NCBI GenBank assembly: GCA_002897775.1
Contig: BDTR01000039.1
Location: forward strand, 1 to 64,000
Reading direction: 5' to 3'
Source: a bacterium BMS3Bbin08
GTDB lineage: Bacteria; Nitrospirota; Thermodesulfovibrionia; UBA6902; BMS3Bbin08
Length of the DNA stretch: 64,000 bases
Shown here: positions 16,371 to 25,233 of the stretch, piece after piece
Numbering within the stretch: the stretch's first letter is position 1
Layout: the number at the start of each line of letters is the position of its first letter
Made by a program: the position numbers and the translations under genes
The notes under the pieces: model-generated
The model's database searches: none
What the model was told of the DNA's origin: nothing
What the model saw: the letters and a program-made list of their open reading frames with translations, nothing else

Positions 16371-19300
16371 TTAATTTATTACTGCCGTTCCTTTCCCCAG
16401 GATACCCTCAACTTCGGCTATCATTTCTCCGGTCGGATCTACCTGCTGTTCCGTGACTATAAGGGTCTCCCACTCGCCTGGACGGACAATGTTCAGATAA
16501 ACGGCAACCGCCTTGTTGCCTTCATACTTTGAAAGGCTGTTTTTAAGGCTCGAGAGGTTATCAGAGCCCATATCAGCGCTAAGCGTTAACGTCAGTTTCT
16601 GAGGAGGCTTCGGCAGAGCTGCCCGGCCGGAAGAGGCCGGCCTCGCGCGGCGGTTCATGCCCTTTCGAGGTGACTGACTGCTGTCGGCCGACTGGTCATA
16701 ATCTTCTATTGCGGTTATTTCTCTCGCGATTATCTTTAAGCCTTTATCGCTTTTATCTATGTACCCTGAGATAATGACAGGGGTATCCTGCGATATGATA
16801 TTCGCGGATTCCCTGTAGATGTCAGGGAAGACAATAAGTTCGATCGTTCCATGCAGGTCCTCTATGGTCAGATAGCCCATTAGATCGCCCTTTTTCCTGG
16901 TCTGGATCTTCTTGAGCTTTATGGGGATGCCGCCTACATTCACGTCTTCCTTGTCCGCCAGGTCCTGTATCTCAGAGGTAGGCGTGACAGAGAACTTTTT
17001 AAGCTTTTCTTTATACCTGTTCAGCGGATGTCCTGTAATATAAAAACCAAGAGCGTCCTTTTCCATAAGCAGACGTTCGGATTCACTCCATTCTTCTGTT
17101 TCCGGCAGTTTATTATGAAAGGCCGGCTGTTGTTCTTCGAACATGCTTCTCTGTCCTGAAGACCTTTCTTTCTGGGCCTTTAACGCGGCATCCATAACAG
17201 GTCCAATAGCCTGCATCAGCTGTGCCCTTTTCCCCATGGAGTCCAGTGCCCCGGCTTTTATAAGGCTCTCAATGACCTTTTTATTTACTCTCCTGGAGTC
17301 AGCCTTTGAGCAGAAATCGAAGAAAGAAGTGAAAGTGTCATTGCCCCGTGTCTCTATTATCGCCTCTATCGCGGCGCTTCCGACGCCCTTGACCGCTTCC
17401 AGTCCAAAACGTATGGAGTTGCCAATAACGTTGAACTCTCTCTGGCTCTCGTTAATGTCAGGCGGAAGGATCTCTATGCCCATGTCCTTACACTCATTGA
17501 TATATGATACGAGCTTTGTCGTGTTGTCCATTTCAGCGCTCAGGGCGGCTGCCATGAACTCAACAGGATAATGAGCCTTAAGGTACGCGGTCCTGTAGGC
17601 TATGAGCGCGTAAGCGGCTGAATGTGATTTATTAAACCCGTACTGCGCGAACTGTGCCATGGTGTCAAACAGCTTTAATGCCTTTTTCCCGGATATTTTG
17701 TTAGCCTTTGCGCCCTGGACAAAATCATCTTTTAATTTTTCCATTTCGACCAGCTTTTTCTTACCCATTGCCATGCGCAGAATATCGGCCTGGGCCATTG
17801 AAAAACTGGCAAGCATATTGGCGATCTTCATCACCTGCTCCTGATACAGGATCACACCATAGGTTTCCTTAAGTATTTCTCCTAACTGCGGCAGTGCATA
17901 CTTGATCGGAATCTCGCCCCTTTTTCGCTTTATGAAATCATCTACCATTCCGCTTCCAAGAGGGCCCGGCCTGTAAAGAGCAACAAGCGCTATCAGGTCT
18001 TCAAATATTTCCGGCTGCATTCTTAACAGCAGGTCCCTCATCCCCGGACTTTCAAGCTGGAAAACGCATGTTGTCCTGGCCCCGCACAGTAATTTGAAGG
18101 TGTCTTTATCGTCCAGCGGTATTTCCCTGATACTAAAGGGGGCAGCAGGGGCTTTGGAGCTCTTTTTCTGGTTTATGATCTTTTCTGTCTTATCTATGAC
18201 CGTCAGGGTTTTAAGCCCGAGGAAATCAAACTTCAAAAGCCCCAGCGTTTCTATGGACGCCATCTCAAACTGCGTGGTTATGGCTACATCGTTCGGGGCT
18301 TTGTACAGCGGCAGGAATTCTGTAAGCGGTTTCGGCGATATAACAACGCCGGCGGCGTGTGTTGAGGCGTGCCTTGAAAGCCCTTCGAGTTTCTGTGCGA
18401 CATCTATCAATTCCTGTATGGTGGAGTTCGTATCATAGAGTTCTTTGATCTTGGGCTCAATGGCAAGGGCGTCCTTTAATGTTATGTTCGGCACGTTCGG
18501 TATGAGCTTTGCGACAACGTCTACCTCGGCATAAGGTATGTCCAGGGCCCTGCCCACATCTCTTATGGCCGCTCTCGCCTGCATTGATCCAAAGGTAATG
18601 ATCTGGGCCACATGGTCCTTGCCGTAGCGCTCGGCGACGTATTCAATGACCTCGGGCCGCCTGTTCATGCAGAAGTCAACGTCAATATCAGGCAGGCTGA
18701 TCCTTTCGGGATTTAAAAATCTCTCAAACAGCAGGTCATATCTGAGCGGGTCGATCTCAGTTATATCCAGACAGTAAGCAACAAGGCTTCCGGCTGCAGA
18801 ACCCCTGCCTGGCCCTACCGGGATCCCCCTGCCTTTGGCATACTTTATAAAATCCCACACAATAAGAAAGTAGGAGGAAAAGTCCATGGCCTCTATTGTG
18901 TCAAGCTCGCTCTGAAGCCTTTCTTTATACTCCGCAACTGCTTTGCCACGCAGTTTTTTCTCCAGGCCTTCTTCCGCGAGTTTTTTCAGATAGGAATTTG
19001 CATTGTGCCCGCCCGGCACCTTGTATCTGGGCAGGTGAAAGACGCCGAACTTAAAATCAAGATTACATCTACCAGCTATTTTTTTAGTGTTTTCAATGGC
19101 TTCGGGGATATCCCTGAATTTCTCCTTCATCTCCTCAGGGCTTTTAAAATAGAAGGTGTCGCGTGAGAACTTCATTCTGTCGGCGTCGTTGACGGTCTTG
19201 CCTGTCTGGATGCATATAAGCACGTCGTGGGCCTTTGCGTCTTCCTTTTCTAAATAGTGACAGTCATTGGTTGCCACAAGGCCTATGTGAAGCTCGCGGC

Positions 19301-19889
19301 CCAGCTCTATAAGCTGTTTGTTGACCTCTTCCTGCTCGGGCATCTCATTGGCCTGAATTTCAAGAAAGAAGTTGTCGGGCCCGAGGATCTGCTTGTAGCT
19401 CAGGGCAGCCTCACGTGCCTTATCGATCATTCCAAGCGCCAGGTAATGCGGGATCTCGCCCTTGAGGCACGCGGACAGGCCGATCAGGCCTCCGCTGTAT
19501 TGTGACAGGAGGTCCTTATCGATCCTGGGCCTGTAATAAAAGCCTTCCAGGTAAGCCTTACTTATAAGTGTCGTAAGGTTCCTGTAGCCGTCAAGGTCTT
19601 TGCACAGCAATATCAGGTGATACGCAATGTCCGGACCGTTACCCGGGCTTTTTTTATCGAGATAATTCCCGGATGTGACATAAACCTCGCAACCTATTAC
19701 GGGTTTCATCCCGGCCCTGGAAACTTTCTTGTAAAAAGGTATGGCGCCAAAAAGGTTCCCGTGGTCGGTTATAGCTATCGCCGGGAGCCTGTATTCCCTG
19801 GCTTTTGCTATTAAGTCCTCTATGCGTATCGCGCCGTCAAGAAGACTGTACTGGGTATGGAGATGAAGCGGGACGTAGTCGGAATGCAT
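16371..19889 (-). CDS. dnaE: DNA polymerase III alpha subunit
   Basis: The product is 1172 residues from the ATG at 19889; the track's upstream TTG adds one residue. In order it has a PHP domain (PLHLHTQYSLLDGAI, residues 1-210), the palm with GPGRGSAAGSLVAYCL and the catalytic aspartates in PDIDVDFCMNRRPEV near residue 403, a third acidic residue in the KFDFLGLKTL region near 550, helix-hairpin-helix segments and an OB-fold near 985. It is the replicative polymerase subunit, of the DnaE1 type by length. The linker SQSPRKGMNRRARPASSGRA is low-complexity and probably disordered. Confidence 0.97.
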   Translation of the reverse strand: MHSDYVPLHLHTQYSLLDGAIRIEDLIAKAREYRLPAIAITDHGNLFGAIPFYKKVSRAGMKPVIGCEVYVTSGNYLDKKSPGNGPDIAYHLILLCKDLDGYRNLTTLISKAYLEGFYYRPRIDKDLLSQYSGGLIGLSACLKGEIPHYLALGMIDKAREAALSYKQILGPDNFFLEIQANEMPEQEEVNKQLIELGRELHIGLVATNDCHYLEKEDAKAHDVLICIQTGKTVNDADRMKFSRDTFYFKSPEEMKEKFRDIPEAIENTKKIAGRCNLDFKFGVFHLPRYKVPGGHNANSYLKKLAEEGLEKKLRGKAVAEYKERLQSELDTIEAMDFSSYFLIVWDFIKYAKGRGIPVGPGRGSAAGSLVAYCLDITEIDPLRYDLLFERFLNPERISLPDIDVDFCMNRRPEVIEYVAERYGKDHVAQIITFGSMQARAAIRDVGRALDIPYAEVDVVAKLIPNVPNITLKDALAIEPKIKELYDTNSTIQELIDVAQKLEGLSRHASTHAAGVVISPKPLTEFLPLYKAPNDVAITTQFEMASIETLGLLKFDFLGLKTLTVIDKTEKIINQKKSSKAPAAPFSIREIPLDDKDTFKLLCGARTTCVFQLESPGMRDLLLRMQPEIFEDLIALVALYRPGPLGSGMVDDFIKRKRGEIPIKYALPQLGEILKETYGVILYQEQVMKIANMLASFSMAQADILRMAMGKKKLVEMEKLKDDFVQGAKANKISGKKALKLFDTMAQFAQYGFNKSHSAAYALIAYRTAYLKAHYPVEFMAAALSAEMDNTTKLVSYINECKDMGIEILPPDINESQREFNVIGNSIRFGLEAVKGVGSAAIEAIIETRGNDTFTSFFDFCSKADSRRVNKKVIESLIKAGALDSMGKRAQLMQAIGPVMDAALKAQKERSSGQRSMFEEQQPAFHNKLPETEEWSESERLLMEKDALGFYITGHPLNRYKEKLKKFSVTPTSEIQDLADKEDVNVGGIPIKLKKIQTRKKGDLMGYLTIEDLHGTIELIVFPDIYRESANIISQDTPVIISGYIDKSDKGLKIIAREITAIEDYDQSADSSQSPRKGMNRRARPASSGRAALPKPPQKLTLTLSADMGSDNLSSLKNSLSKYEGNKAVAVYLNIVRPGEWETLIVTEQQVDPTGEMIAEVEGILGKGTAVIN

Positions 19890-19918
19890 CAAAAATTTTA
19901 AACTATTATCCGGGTGTT

Positions 19919-19967
19919 AGTCAATTAACATAAATTGACGATTGACAATTGAGAATTGACAATTTTC
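19919..19967. repeat. TTGACAATTGA word repeat, trpD-dnaE spacer
   Basis: Direct drifting copies of ATTGACGATTGACAATTGAG and AATTGACAATT fill the short spacer between trpD and dnaE. CAATTG is itself palindromic, so the array can pair with itself. It is a different vocabulary from neighbouring spacers. Confidence 0.65.
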
Positions 19968-20976
19968 AAAGTCTGTTACTGGCTACTTTTACTTCTTCCA
20001 GTTTTTCCTTTGCCTTGCCTGAATCTATTGCCTCAGAGGCCTTTTGGACAGCCTCTGTAAAGCTTTTCGCGCTGTCTCCGGCGATTAGGGCCGCGGCCGC
20101 GTTCATTAGCACTATATCTCTTTTCGGGCCTTTGACGCCTTCGAGTATATCCACTGTTATCCGGGCGTTTTGTTCGGCTGTCCCGCCGGCAAGGTCCTGC
20201 TTTTTGGCCCGTTCAAAGCCAAGGTCCTCCGGAGCTATGAAATATGTGTCTATCCTGTTATCTTTCAGTTCCGAGACCCTTGTCTTTTCAGTGTTGGTTA
20301 TCTCGTCAAGCCCGTCTTCTCCGTGGACTATAAACGCGTGCATAGCACCGAGGTTGGCAAGCACCTTTGCCAGGGGTTCTGTCAGTTCATCACTGAAAAC
20401 CCCCAGTACCTGTCTTGCGGCGCCCGCGGGGTTTGTAAGCGGTCCGAGTATGTTAAAGATCGTCCTTATACCCATTTCCCGTCTCGGGCCGATCGCGTAT
20501 TTCATTGCCGGATGGAACAAAGGCGCGAACATAAAACCGAATCCGGTCAGCTCAAGGCATTTTTCCACTTTTTCAGGCTCGAGGTCTATTTTAACGCCGA
20601 GTGCCTCAAGCACATCCGCGCTTCCCGAACGGCTGGACACAGAGCGGTTGCCGTGCTTTGCAACAGGAACTCCGCATGCCGCCACAACAAGGGCAGAGGT
20701 TGTGGAGATGTTAAAGGTGTGAGACATATCCCCGCCTGTGCCGCACGTGTCGACAGTATGGTCCGGCGATTTTATCGCTGTCACCTTTTCCCTCATCACC
20801 TTTACCGCGCCTGTTATCTCATCTACGGTCTCTCCTTTCAGACGAAGCGCGGTCAGGAAACACGCGATCTGCGCGTCAGACGCGTTACCTTCCATAATAT
20901 CCTTCATGGAAACTGTCATTTCCTCCTGAGACAGGTTTTTACCTTCAACCAGCATTTTGACAGCTTCTTTGATCAT
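19966..20976 (-). CDS. trpD: Anthranilate phosphoribosyltransferase
   Basis: The 336-residue protein has the TrpD PRPP-binding motif ([20 protein letters not shown]), [20 protein letters not shown], and [17 protein letters not shown]. It joins anthranilate to PRPP, the second step of tryptophan synthesis. Its start overlaps the trpG stop by four bases, giving a trpE-trpG-trpD order on the minus strand. trpC, trpF, trpB and trpA are not in the window. Confidence 0.97.
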   Translation of the reverse strand: MIKEAVKMLVEGKNLSQEEMTVSMKDIMEGNASDAQIACFLTALRLKGETVDEITGAVKVMREKVTAIKSPDHTVDTCGTGGDMSHTFNISTTSALVVAACGVPVAKHGNRSVSSRSGSADVLEALGVKIDLEPEKVEKCLELTGFGFMFAPLFHPAMKYAIGPRREMGIRTIFNILGPLTNPAGAARQVLGVFSDELTEPLAKVLANLGAMHAFIVHGEDGLDEITNTEKTRVSELKDNRIDTYFIAPEDLGFERAKKQDLAGGTAEQNARITVDILEGVKGPKRDIVLMNAAAALIAGDSAKSFTEAVQKASEAIDSGKAKEKLEEVKVASNRL

Positions 20977-21548
20977 TTTCTATCTCCCAGGTTTAAAAAA
21001 TTCCGCAACAGGTCGTGGCCCGCCTTTGTCAGTATGGACTCCGGGTGGAACTGGACGCCTTCAACAACAAACTCCCTGTGTCTTATCCCCATGATCTCGT
21101 CCGTGTCTGTCCACGCGGTTATTTCAAAGCAGTCGGCAAGGGTCTCTTTTTTTATGATAAGCGAGTGGTACCGTGTTGCCTCAAAAGGATCTGGCAGGCC
21201 ACTGAAAACGGTCTTTCCGTCATGATGGATCATGGATGTCTTTCCGTGCATCAGTCGCGGCGCGTTTATTATCTCCCCGCCAAAGGCGGCCCCGATTGAC
21301 TGATGTCCCAGGCAGACGCCCAGGATAGGAACTTTACCGCTGAAATGCTGTACCACTTTTATTGATATGCCCGCTTCATTCGGTGTGCGCGGCCCGGGTG
21401 AGATAACTATCCGTTCGGGGCCGAGTTTTTCTATCTCTTTGATAGTTATCCTGTCGTTCCTGTAGACGCGTATGTCCTGCCCGAGTTCACCAAGGTATTG
21501 GACCAGGTTATAGGTAAACGAATCGTAGTTGTCGATCATTAATAACAT
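20973..21548 (-). CDS. trpG: Anthranilate/aminodeoxychorismate synthase glutamine amidotransferase
   Basis: This 191-residue class I glutamine amidotransferase has the nucleophile Cys79 in [17 protein letters not shown] and the His-Glu of the triad in [11 protein letters not shown]. It supplies ammonia to TrpE and in many bacteria also to PabB. It lies between trpE and trpD, which makes the tryptophan role primary. It overlaps trpD by four bases. Confidence 0.96.
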   Translation of the reverse strand: MLLMIDNYDSFTYNLVQYLGELGQDIRVYRNDRITIKEIEKLGPERIVISPGPRTPNEAGISIKVVQHFSGKVPILGVCLGHQSIGAAFGGEIINAPRLMHGKTSMIHHDGKTVFSGLPDPFEATRYHSLIIKKETLADCFEITAWTDTDEIMGIRHREFVVEGVQFHPESILTKAGHDLLRNFLNLGDRK

Positions 21549-21554
21549 ATCTTC

Positions 21555-21672
21555 ACTTCCGTTAATAGTTAATCGTTAATAGTTAATAGTAACAGATAAA
21601 ACTACCGTGTTACAGTACGAAATGTCGTTAACCGCTTGAACGGTTTGAACAGTTTGAACGGCTTGAACTTTA
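21555..21672. repeat. Two word-repeat arrays in the trpE-trpG spacer
   Basis: The 135-bp spacer inside the trp operon holds a GTTAATAGTTAATCG array (about 21558-21592) and, further upstream, a TTTGAACGG/CTTGAACGG array (about 21633-21668). The vocabularies differ from each other and from neighbouring spacers. In the trp transcript these would form low-complexity segments between trpE and trpG. No gene is visible. Confidence 0.65.
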
Positions 21673-21683
21673 CTTCTCACTTC

Positions 21684-23189
21684 TTAGTTCAATTCCTTTT
21701 CGGCCATTTCTATTGCCTTGAACATTCCCTTTGCCTTGTTCAAAGTCTCCTTGTATTCCAGTTCAGGGTCTGAGTCCGCGACTATGCCGGCGCCCGCCTG
21801 TATATAAGCGGTTTGTTTTTTCAGACCCGTCTGATCCGCCGAGGCGGAAAAGATTATCGTCCTGATGGTTATACACATATCCATATTGCCGGAGAAGCTG
21901 AAATATCCAACACAACCGGCATACGGTCCCCGCTTTGCGGGCTCCAGCTCTTCAATGATCTCCATGGCACGTATCTTCGGCGCGCCGGTCACTGTGCCCG
22001 CGGGGAATGACGCCCTTAAGACATCTAACGCGTCCAGTCCGTTCTTAAGCCTGCCGACAATATTTGATACAAGATGCATTACATGGGAGTATTTTTCGAC
22101 TGTCATGAGTTCATTGACCTCAACAGTGCCTGTGGTCGCGACCCGTCCCACGTCATTTCGTCCGAGGTCGACAAGCATGATATGTTCGGCAAGTTCTTTA
22201 GGGTCGTTTTTCAGCTCCTGTTCCATCTGGTCGTCTCTTTTCTGATTTTCGCCTCTTTTTCTTGTCCCTGCTATCGGCCTGAGCTCTATTGTATCACCTT
22301 CAAGCCTCACAAGTATCTCAGGAGAGGAGCCGACAAGCGTGCTTTTCCCGGTATTAATGCAGAACATATAAGGCGACGGGTTTATGACCCTGAGCGCCCT
22401 GTAGGTATTTACCGGGTGCGCGTTTGTATCCCTCTGGAAATTCTGCGATAATACTATCTGAATCACATCACCGGCATGCACATAGTCCTTTGCCTTTTCA
22501 ACTGCCTTTAGAAAGTCCTGCTTTGAAAAATTGGACTGAAAGTCTGCCTGTGGTTCTGTCTCAGATGTTCCGGAGTTCTTTGGCAGGACAACCTTTGATT
22601 TAAGTTTTTTTACTATGTTGTCAATTTTTTTCAGGGCCCCGTCATAAGCCTCTTTCGGGTCACCCTCTACGTGCGCGTTTGATATCACCTTGATCGTCTG
22701 TGTCAGGTTGTCAAAGACAAGCAGGGTGTCAGTAAGCATCAGAAAAACATCAGGCATGTTCAGGCCCTTATGCCGCCTGTCGGGCAGTCTCTCAAAATGG
22801 CGCACAGTGTCATAACCTATATAGCCCACAAAACCTCCGAAGAACCTCGGAAGCCCGGGCATGATCACAGGTTTGTACTTTTTTAATTCCTCTGATATGA
22901 CCTCAAGCGGGTCATGCCTGAACCGTTTTTTTTCCTTTTTGCCGTCTCTTTTGATCGTCAGACTCTTTCCTTTACCCTCGATCGTCAGTGACGGGTCTCC
23001 TCCGATAAAAGAGTATCTTGCCCATTTCTCCCCGCCCTCAGCGCTTTCAAGCAGGAATCCTGTCTTTCCCTTTAACTTGAGAAAAGCTGACAGGGGAGTG
23101 TCAAGGTCAGCCAGTATCTCTTTATACACAGGGATAAGGTTGCCCTCTCTGGTTTTCTCCTTAAACTCTTTAAAATCAGGGTAGATCAT
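21684..23189 (-). CDS. trpE: Anthranilate synthase component I
   Basis: The 501-residue protein has the N-terminal regulatory segment (LKLKGKTGFLLESAEGGEKW, the region that binds tryptophan in the family) and the chorismate-binding core (PSPYMFCINTGKSTLVGSSP, PIAGTRKRGENQKRD, DLGRNDVGRVATTG, SFPAGTVTGAPKIRAMEI). With TrpG it converts chorismate to anthranilate. It heads the operon. I see no leader peptide with tandem Trp codons or attenuator in the 434 bp upstream. Confidence 0.97.
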   Translation of the reverse strand: MIYPDFKEFKEKTREGNLIPVYKEILADLDTPLSAFLKLKGKTGFLLESAEGGEKWARYSFIGGDPSLTIEGKGKSLTIKRDGKKEKKRFRHDPLEVISEELKKYKPVIMPGLPRFFGGFVGYIGYDTVRHFERLPDRRHKGLNMPDVFLMLTDTLLVFDNLTQTIKVISNAHVEGDPKEAYDGALKKIDNIVKKLKSKVVLPKNSGTSETEPQADFQSNFSKQDFLKAVEKAKDYVHAGDVIQIVLSQNFQRDTNAHPVNTYRALRVINPSPYMFCINTGKSTLVGSSPEILVRLEGDTIELRPIAGTRKRGENQKRDDQMEQELKNDPKELAEHIMLVDLGRNDVGRVATTGTVEVNELMTVEKYSHVMHLVSNIVGRLKNGLDALDVLRASFPAGTVTGAPKIRAMEIIEELEPAKRGPYAGCVGYFSFSGNMDMCITIRTIIFSASADQTGLKKQTAYIQAGAGIVADSDPELEYKETLNKAKGMFKAIEMAEKELN

Positions 23190-23197
23190 AACCCCAT

Positions 23198-23227
23198 ATT
23201 GTACGACACCTGCAAATCCTTTGGCAA
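23198..23227 (-). promoter_or_regulatory. Possible sigma70 promoter for trpE
   Basis: On the minus strand TTGCCA, 18 bases, then TACAAT precedes the trpE ATG. The -10 box ends only eight bases before the start codon, so the transcript would be essentially leaderless. The geometry makes the call weak. Confidence 0.3.
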
Positions 23228-23254
23228 ATATTTGGGAATCAGCAAGAACCTGCC

Positions 23255-23495
23255 GGTCGAAGTTCGCGTATGTAATACCAAAATAGAAATGTCCTAAAAA
23301 CGGTCATGCTATATAACCCTTTTAAAACATCCCTGTCTGTCATGCTGGCTTGTCCAGCATCCTTCTAAACAAGTCTGAAAGATTCCCGACAAGCGGGAAT
23401 GACACCTGCATTGAGTCAATGCAAAAACAGGACATTTCTAAATTGGTAAGAATAGGACATTTCTAAATTGGTTTGACAGGTCGAAGTTCGCGTAT
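23255..23495. mobile_element. Short non-coding insertion or IS/MITE remnant
   Basis: A 17-bp direct repeat (GGTCGAAGTTCGCGTAT) occurs at 23255-23271 and 23479-23495. Just inside lie inverted copies of AGAAATGTCCT and AGGACATTTCT, the right-hand one doubled as AGGACATTTCTAAATTGGT. The middle holds two dispersed palindromes (TGCTGGCTTGTCCAGCA and ATTCCCGACAAGCGGGAAT). No ORF is present. Terminal inverted repeats and flanking direct repeats suggest a deletion derivative or MITE, although 17 bp is long for a target duplication. Confidence 0.45.
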
Positions 23496-23524
23496 TGACA
23501 AGTTTCGGGTGTATTCATTACTAT
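23495..23524 (+). promoter_or_regulatory. Likely sigma70 promoter for tRNA-Gly
   Basis: TTGACA, 18 bases, then TACTAT lies about 100 bp upstream of the tRNA-Gly gene, at the right end of the insertion remnant. A second AT-rich -10-like TATAAT follows at 23542. The -35 box is consensus. Confidence 0.5.
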
Positions 23525-23552
23525 TTATATCTGTTTTAGAGTATAATATTAA

Positions 23553-23612
23553 GTTAAAATTAAGAATTGAGAGTTGAAAATTGATGAATCACAGGTCCAT
23601 AATTTTTAACTT
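23553..23612. repeat. AATTGAGAGTTGAAAATTGA word repeat before tRNA-Gly
   Basis: Drifting words AAGTTAAAATTAAGAATTG, AGAGTTGAAAATTG are followed by the roughly complementary AATTTTTAACTTTT, so the spacer can fold. It is one more private vocabulary in this window. Confidence 0.5.
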
Positions 23613-23623
23613 TTGCAGTTAAT

Positions 23624-23698
<75 letters not shown>

Positions 23699-23711
23699 TA
23701 TATTTTGAGAA

Positions 23712-23846
23712 ATTTCGAAGATAAGAGGATGACCCTGCACCATTTTGCAAAAGCAAAATGAACCGTGAGGGCCGGGGGAAGTTTGGCAACTACATTTTCT
23801 GGTATGCTCATCCTCTCAGCTTCTTATCTTCATTAACTTCTTAAGG
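23712..23846. repeat. GAAGATAAGAGG hairpin element between tRNA-Gly and tRNA-Cys
   Basis: A left arm CGAAGATAAGAGGATGA and a right arm TCATCCTCTCAGCTTCTTAT plus CTTC enclose about 90 bp that includes the small hairpin TTTTGCAAAAGCAAAA. The arm words match the repeats found in frame inside queC (55508 and 55919) and after the lolC-like gene (63731). Between the two tRNAs it would be part of a processed precursor. Confidence 0.6.
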
Positions 23847-23850
23847 AATC

Positions 23851-23926
23851 GGCGACGTACCCAAGTGGCTAAGGGGGAGGTCTGCAAAACCTTTATTCAG
23901 CGGTTCGAATCCGCTCGTCGCCTCCA
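23851..23926 (+). tRNA. tRNA-Cys (anticodon GCA)
   Basis: The 76-base cloverleaf has acceptor arms GGCGACG/CGTCGCC, anticodon loop GTCTGCAAAAC with anticodon GCA, T arm GCGGTTCGAATCCGC, and an encoded CCA. It is probably co-transcribed with tRNA-Gly. Confidence 0.95.
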
Positions 23927-23937
23927 GTTCTAAAAAA

Positions 23938-24034
23938 AAGTAGAGAGTAGAGGGTAGCAAGTAGCAAGAAAAAAATCTACGATCTAAAATGTGAAATCAA
24001 AGATCTCTCTGTTTTCCACTCCCTACTTCTTAAA
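23938..24034. repeat. AGTAGAGAGTAGAGGGTAGC hairpin spacer
   Basis: Left arm AGTAGAGAGTAGAGGGTAGC plus AAGTAGCAAG; right arm about 50 bases later with CTCTCT and CCACTCCCTACTTCTT. It is the second site with the AGTAGAG vocabulary (first at 11036-11108). It ends just before the flavoprotein start. Confidence 0.6.
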
Positions 24035-24039
24035 ATGAA

Positions 24040-24612
24040 ATGAAAACTATCGCTTTCTTGGCAAGCCCGAGAAAAGAAGGGAACACGGAAGTTCTTTTAA
24101 ACGAAGCTGTCAGGGGCATAGAGGAGTCAGGTTCAGAGGTCCGGCTCTTTGACCTTAATTCCATGGATATCCAGCCGTGCCAGGACTGCGGCGGATGTGA
24201 AGAGACCGGAGAGTGCGTTGTGCGCGATGATATGGATGTGGTGTATGACGCTATCAGGACCGCTGACAGGATAATGCTGGCGTCGCCCATTTTCTTTTTT
24301 GCCCTGAGCGCCCAGGCAAAGATAATGATAGACAGGTGCCAGAGTTTCTGGTGCGAGAAATATCTGCTGAAAAAACCCGTGCAGGCAGGGCCGTCCGGCA
24401 GGAAAGGCCTGCTGCTTCTTGTTGGCGGAATGAAAAAAGATATCGGCATTCAGTGCGCGGGGTCAAGCGCAACCGCTTTTTTCAGGACAATAAGTGTGCC
24501 TGAACACCAGACACTGAGTTTTCCGGGCATTGACAGCAAAGGCGAGATCCTTAAACATCCGACCGCGCTTAAGGACGCATACGAAGCAGGCAGAAAGCTG
24601 GCAGCTTTTTAA
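24040..24612 (+). CDS. Iron-sulfur flavoprotein, NADPH-dependent FMN reductase fold
   Basis: The 190-residue flavodoxin-like protein starts MKTIAFLASPRKEGNTEVLL, with the FMN phosphate-binding loop (SPRKEGNT). It carries a compact cysteine motif at residues 47-59 (PCQDCGGCEETGEC, Cx2Cx2Cx5C) typical of archaeal and bacterial iron-sulfur flavoproteins. The conserved LASPIFFFALSAQAKIMIDR follows. Such proteins carry FMN and a 4Fe-4S cluster and work in anaerobic electron transfer or peroxide reduction; the partner here is unknown. The stop codon lies in a perfect palindrome (24601-24620). It appears monocistronic. Confidence 0.85.
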   Translation: MKTIAFLASPRKEGNTEVLLNEAVRGIEESGSEVRLFDLNSMDIQPCQDCGGCEETGECVVRDDMDVVYDAIRTADRIMLASPIFFFALSAQAKIMIDRCQSFWCEKYLLKKPVQAGPSGRKGLLLLVGGMKKDIGIQCAGSSATAFFRTISVPEHQTLSFPGIDSKGEILKHPTALKDAYEAGRKLAAF

Positions 24613-24620
24613 AAAGCTGC
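24601..24620 (+). terminator. Perfect palindrome at the flavoprotein stop codon
   Basis: GCAGCTTTTTAAAAAGCTGC is a perfect 20-bp palindrome spanning the TAA stop, with no following T-tract (TGATTTCAAA). It may serve as a transcription end or as 3' protection. Confidence 0.45.
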
Positions 24621-24643
24621 TGATTTCAAACGCAGTTAACTTA

Positions 24644-24673
24644 TTGACGCATATAAATTATTAATGATATACT
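24644..24673 (+). promoter_or_regulatory. Likely sigma70 promoter of the chemosensory operon
   Basis: TTGACG, 18 bases, then TATACT lies about 190 bp upstream of cheY. It is the only good match in the 252-bp spacer, which otherwise shows no gene I would accept (see rejected ORF at 24680). It implies a leader of about 185 bases and sigma70 control; no sigma28 flagellar-type promoter was seen. Confidence 0.5.
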
Positions 24674-24864
24674 CAACATGTGAAAAGGGACAGAAATGAA
24701 AATTTCAGGATCAATGTTCCTGTAACACCGGCTACAGATAAACTGTTTTTTCTCCAGGCGTCAATTTCCATGGTTTATTCTCCGGTCAAAAGCGCCCGGA
24801 GTCCTCGATATCCTTATCATTTCCATTTCAACAGGTCTGCACGCAAACAAGAGAGGATACTTTT

Positions 24865-25233
24865 ATGAAGGCCATTCTTATCGTGGATGATTCAGAGGCC
24901 ACAAGATCATTGATCAGGTCGGCGATAGAGGAGATAAGCGACGTGGATACGTTTGAAGCTGCTACCGGGTTTGAAGCGCTGAAGATCCTGCCGTCTCAGA
25001 AATTTGACCTGATAATGGTAGACATTAACATGCCTGATATAAATGGCCTGGAACTTATAAATTTCGTAAAAAACAATGAATTATATAAAGATATCCCCGT
25101 TGTTATCGTATCAACGGAAAGCAGTGAAGAGGACAGGAAAAGGGGAATAGATCTGGGCGCTTTCGCCTATCTGGTAAAACCTTTTAAGGCCGAGGTACTT
25201 CAGGACACAGTTAAAAAGGCGTTGAACTTATGA
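24865..25233 (+). CDS. cheY: CheY-like response regulator
   Basis: This 122-residue single receiver domain has the acidic pair in ILIVDDSEATRS, the phospho-acceptor Asp53 in LIMVDINMPDIN, a serine in VIVSTESSEED and the conserved lysine in YLVKPFKAE. It is the probable target of the neighbouring CheA kinase. It overlaps cheA by four bases. It has no DNA-binding or enzymatic output domain, so it should act by protein contact. Confidence 0.93.
   Translation: MKAILIVDDSEATRSLIRSAIEEISDVDTFEAATGFEALKILPSQKFDLIMVDINMPDINGLELINFVKNNELYKDIPVVIVSTESSEEDRKRGIDLGAFAYLVKPFKAEVLQDTVKKALNL

Noticed and set aside
20170-21225. 351-codon plus-strand ORF opposite trpD/trpG
   Set aside because: The minus strand encodes clear TrpD and TrpG. 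The plus-strand translation is Cys/His/Arg-rich with no domain.
23190-23300. trp attenuator or leader peptide upstream of trpE
   Set aside because: I saw no short ORF with tandem Trp codons and no terminator/antiterminator pair; only a weak promoter match lies close to the start.
24680-24868. 62-codon GTG ORF before cheY
   Set aside because: It starts almost at the predicted transcription start with no ribosome binding site, has no family resemblance, and simply reads into the cheY start.
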